A stretch of DNA of 6,093 bases, taken from positions 1-6,093 of the forward strand of contig JAJZKS010000113.1 in the NCBI GenBank assembly GCA_021850835.1, written 5' to 3'. A program made the translations under genes and the position numbers. This DNA is from Thermoplasmata archaeon. Lineage in GTDB: Archaea > Thermoplasmatota > Thermoplasmata > Thermoplasmatales > Thermoplasmataceae. Below, piece after piece: positions 5,303 through 6,093 of this stretch. The stretch's first letter is position 1. Each line of letters begins with the position of its first letter. The notes under the pieces are model-generated. The model was not told the DNA's origin. It saw nothing but the letters and a program-made list of their open reading frames with translations, and did no database searches.

Positions 5303-6093
5303 TCATGATTTCCAGCAAGCGCCAGCCGCATCGCTGTACCATGCGTTCACATATTCGCCTGTGCTGATCTTGTTGCAAACGAAGTGAGTGTCGCAGTAGT
5401 CACAGATTTCCTCATTGCCGATGACCCAGCCTGTTCCCGGATTCATGTCTGTCTTGAGTTCCACCATTTCTTCCGACAGGCCCTGTGTCATGGTGTCGAA
5501 TGCGCTCGACGTGCACTGGTTGCAGCCTGTGCTGCAGGGGTACGGCTCACATGTGAAGAATGGGCCGTTGTTTCCGTTTCCGCTGTCATGATAATCACAG
5601 AATACTGAACACGAGGAATCTGTTCCCAGGGTGGCGGTTATTCCTGGAGGCAGAAAGACATTGTATGCTCCCTTTACCCCAAGATCCGGCACAATACCTG
5701 ACTTTATCCATGAAACTATAGAGCCCCCAATATCTTGGTTACTCACAGTCGATGGTGGATCCTGCTGGATTATGACATGTGATTTCAGTGAACCCATGCC
5801 CACATTATATTGCTTGAGCCCGCCAGAATAGCTCTGGCTCTTTTCGATGTCTGCCACTGCCCGATCTATGAACTGTACCCATGGTTGGTTTGTCCAGTAT
5901 GTTCCCCAGTAGATATTCACCCATTGGTATCCGTCCTTCCACACCGGCCCTCCATTGAATACAGCTAGTTTTGCACCTGGCTGTGCCCCAGCCTGCTTAC
6001 CCAGTGCAATATCATTACGGTGGCCGCATGGATAGGCGTAATGCCAAATAGCGGAATGGTTCTCGCCGGATGCCCTTACCCCCACATGCCTGA
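5303..6093 (-). CDS. Cysteine-rich, probably secreted EXORDIUM/phosphate-induced-protein-like protein (N-terminus missing)
   Basis: The C-terminal part of a protein whose frame is open to the right edge. The GTG at 6083-6085 is only an internal codon. Numbering from that codon, NGGPVWKDGYQWVNIYWG (44-61), the YNVGMGSL segment (93-100), YNVFLPPGIT (141-150) and CSVFCDYH (159-166) match, from memory, a family of exported proteins in bacteria and plants (EXORDIUM-like). In bacterial relatives a block like SHELAEAVTDP followed by GWYD and GEIGDLC comes next. Here it reads SEEMVELKTD (204-213), GWVIGNEEICDYC (219-231) and an AGAC terminus. The usual HExxE is therefore EExxE. Eleven cysteines suggest disulfide bonds outside the cell. 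The signal peptide, if any, lies beyond the edge. Function is unknown; a metallopeptidase-like ancestry is possible, but the missing His argues against that activity. The stop is TGA at 5303-5305. Confidence 0.8.
   Translation of the reverse strand, partial: RHVGVRASGENHSAIWHYAYPCGHRNDIALGKQAGAQPGAKLAVFNGGPVWKDGYQWVNIYWGTYWTNQPWVQFIDRAVADIEKSQSYSGGLKQYNVGMGSLKSHVIIQQDPPSTVSNQDIGGSIVSWIKSGIVPDLGVKGAYNVFLPPGITATLGTDSSCSVFCDYHDSGNGNNGPFFTCEPYPCSTGCNQCTSSAFDTMTQGLSEEMVELKTDMNPGTGWVIGNEEICDYCDTHFVCNKISTGEYVNAWYSDAAGACWKS

Noticed and set aside
5251..5331. 27-residue N-terminal extension of the histidine phosphatase
   Set aside because: It would overlap the end of the upstream gene and include the TATA-like box. 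Family proteins start just before the RHGET strand, as the ATG at 5250 does.
6030..6093. A second fold-back at the right edge, like the one on the left
   Set aside because: The reverse complement of the last bases was not found nearby by eye. Only short chance matches (for example TCAGGCAT near 4723) were seen.

Overview
The window looks like a fragment of a thermoacidophilic archaeon of the Thermoplasmatales type. This is inferred from several signs. Arginine is mostly AGG. Genes start with AT-rich TATA-like boxes about 25-35 nt upstream of the ATG and mostly lack Shine-Dalgarno sequences, which suggests leaderless or short-leader mRNAs. A CBS-repeat protein with an archaeal-style C-terminal domain is present, and G+C is moderate. 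No rRNA, tRNA, IS element, CRISPR array or phage gene was found. The species cannot be named from this sequence alone.

Layout. (1) 1-705 (+): C-terminal half of an NAD(P)-dependent aldehyde dehydrogenase cut by the left edge. The first 28 bases are a perfect inverted copy of bases 134-161 and do not read as aldehyde dehydrogenase, so the left edge is probably a fold-back assembly or amplification chimera. (2) 768-998 (+): a 76-residue protein with two membrane segments, ending 2 bp from the convergent gene 1001-2122 (-), a multi-pass membrane protein with an internal duplication. (3) 2207-2335 (-): a 42-residue protein with ten cysteines. (4) 2416-3390 (-): a Gfo/Idh/MocA-type oxidoreductase with two changed motif residues. 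(5) 3487-4617 (+): a divergent gene with four CBS domains fused to a C-terminal domain that resembles the ribosome hibernation factor (HPF/RaiA) fold. (6) 4660-5250 (-): a histidine phosphatase of the phosphoglycerate mutase-like type. (7) 5303-6093 (-): the C-terminal part of a probably secreted, cysteine-rich protein related to the EXORDIUM/phosphate-induced-protein-like family, cut by the right edge. Its expected HExxE motif reads EExxE.

The genes do not form one obvious pathway. Most appear to have their own promoter. The Gfo/Idh and CBS genes share a 96-bp divergent promoter region, and the CBS and phosphatase genes converge on a short T-rich spacer. The points most worth following are the CBS-HPF-like fusion (a possible link between adenylate level and ribosome inactivation), the Cys10 miniprotein, and the motif substitutions in the oxidoreductase and the secreted protein. 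I see no clear multi-gene novel system such as a defence island or biosynthetic cluster.
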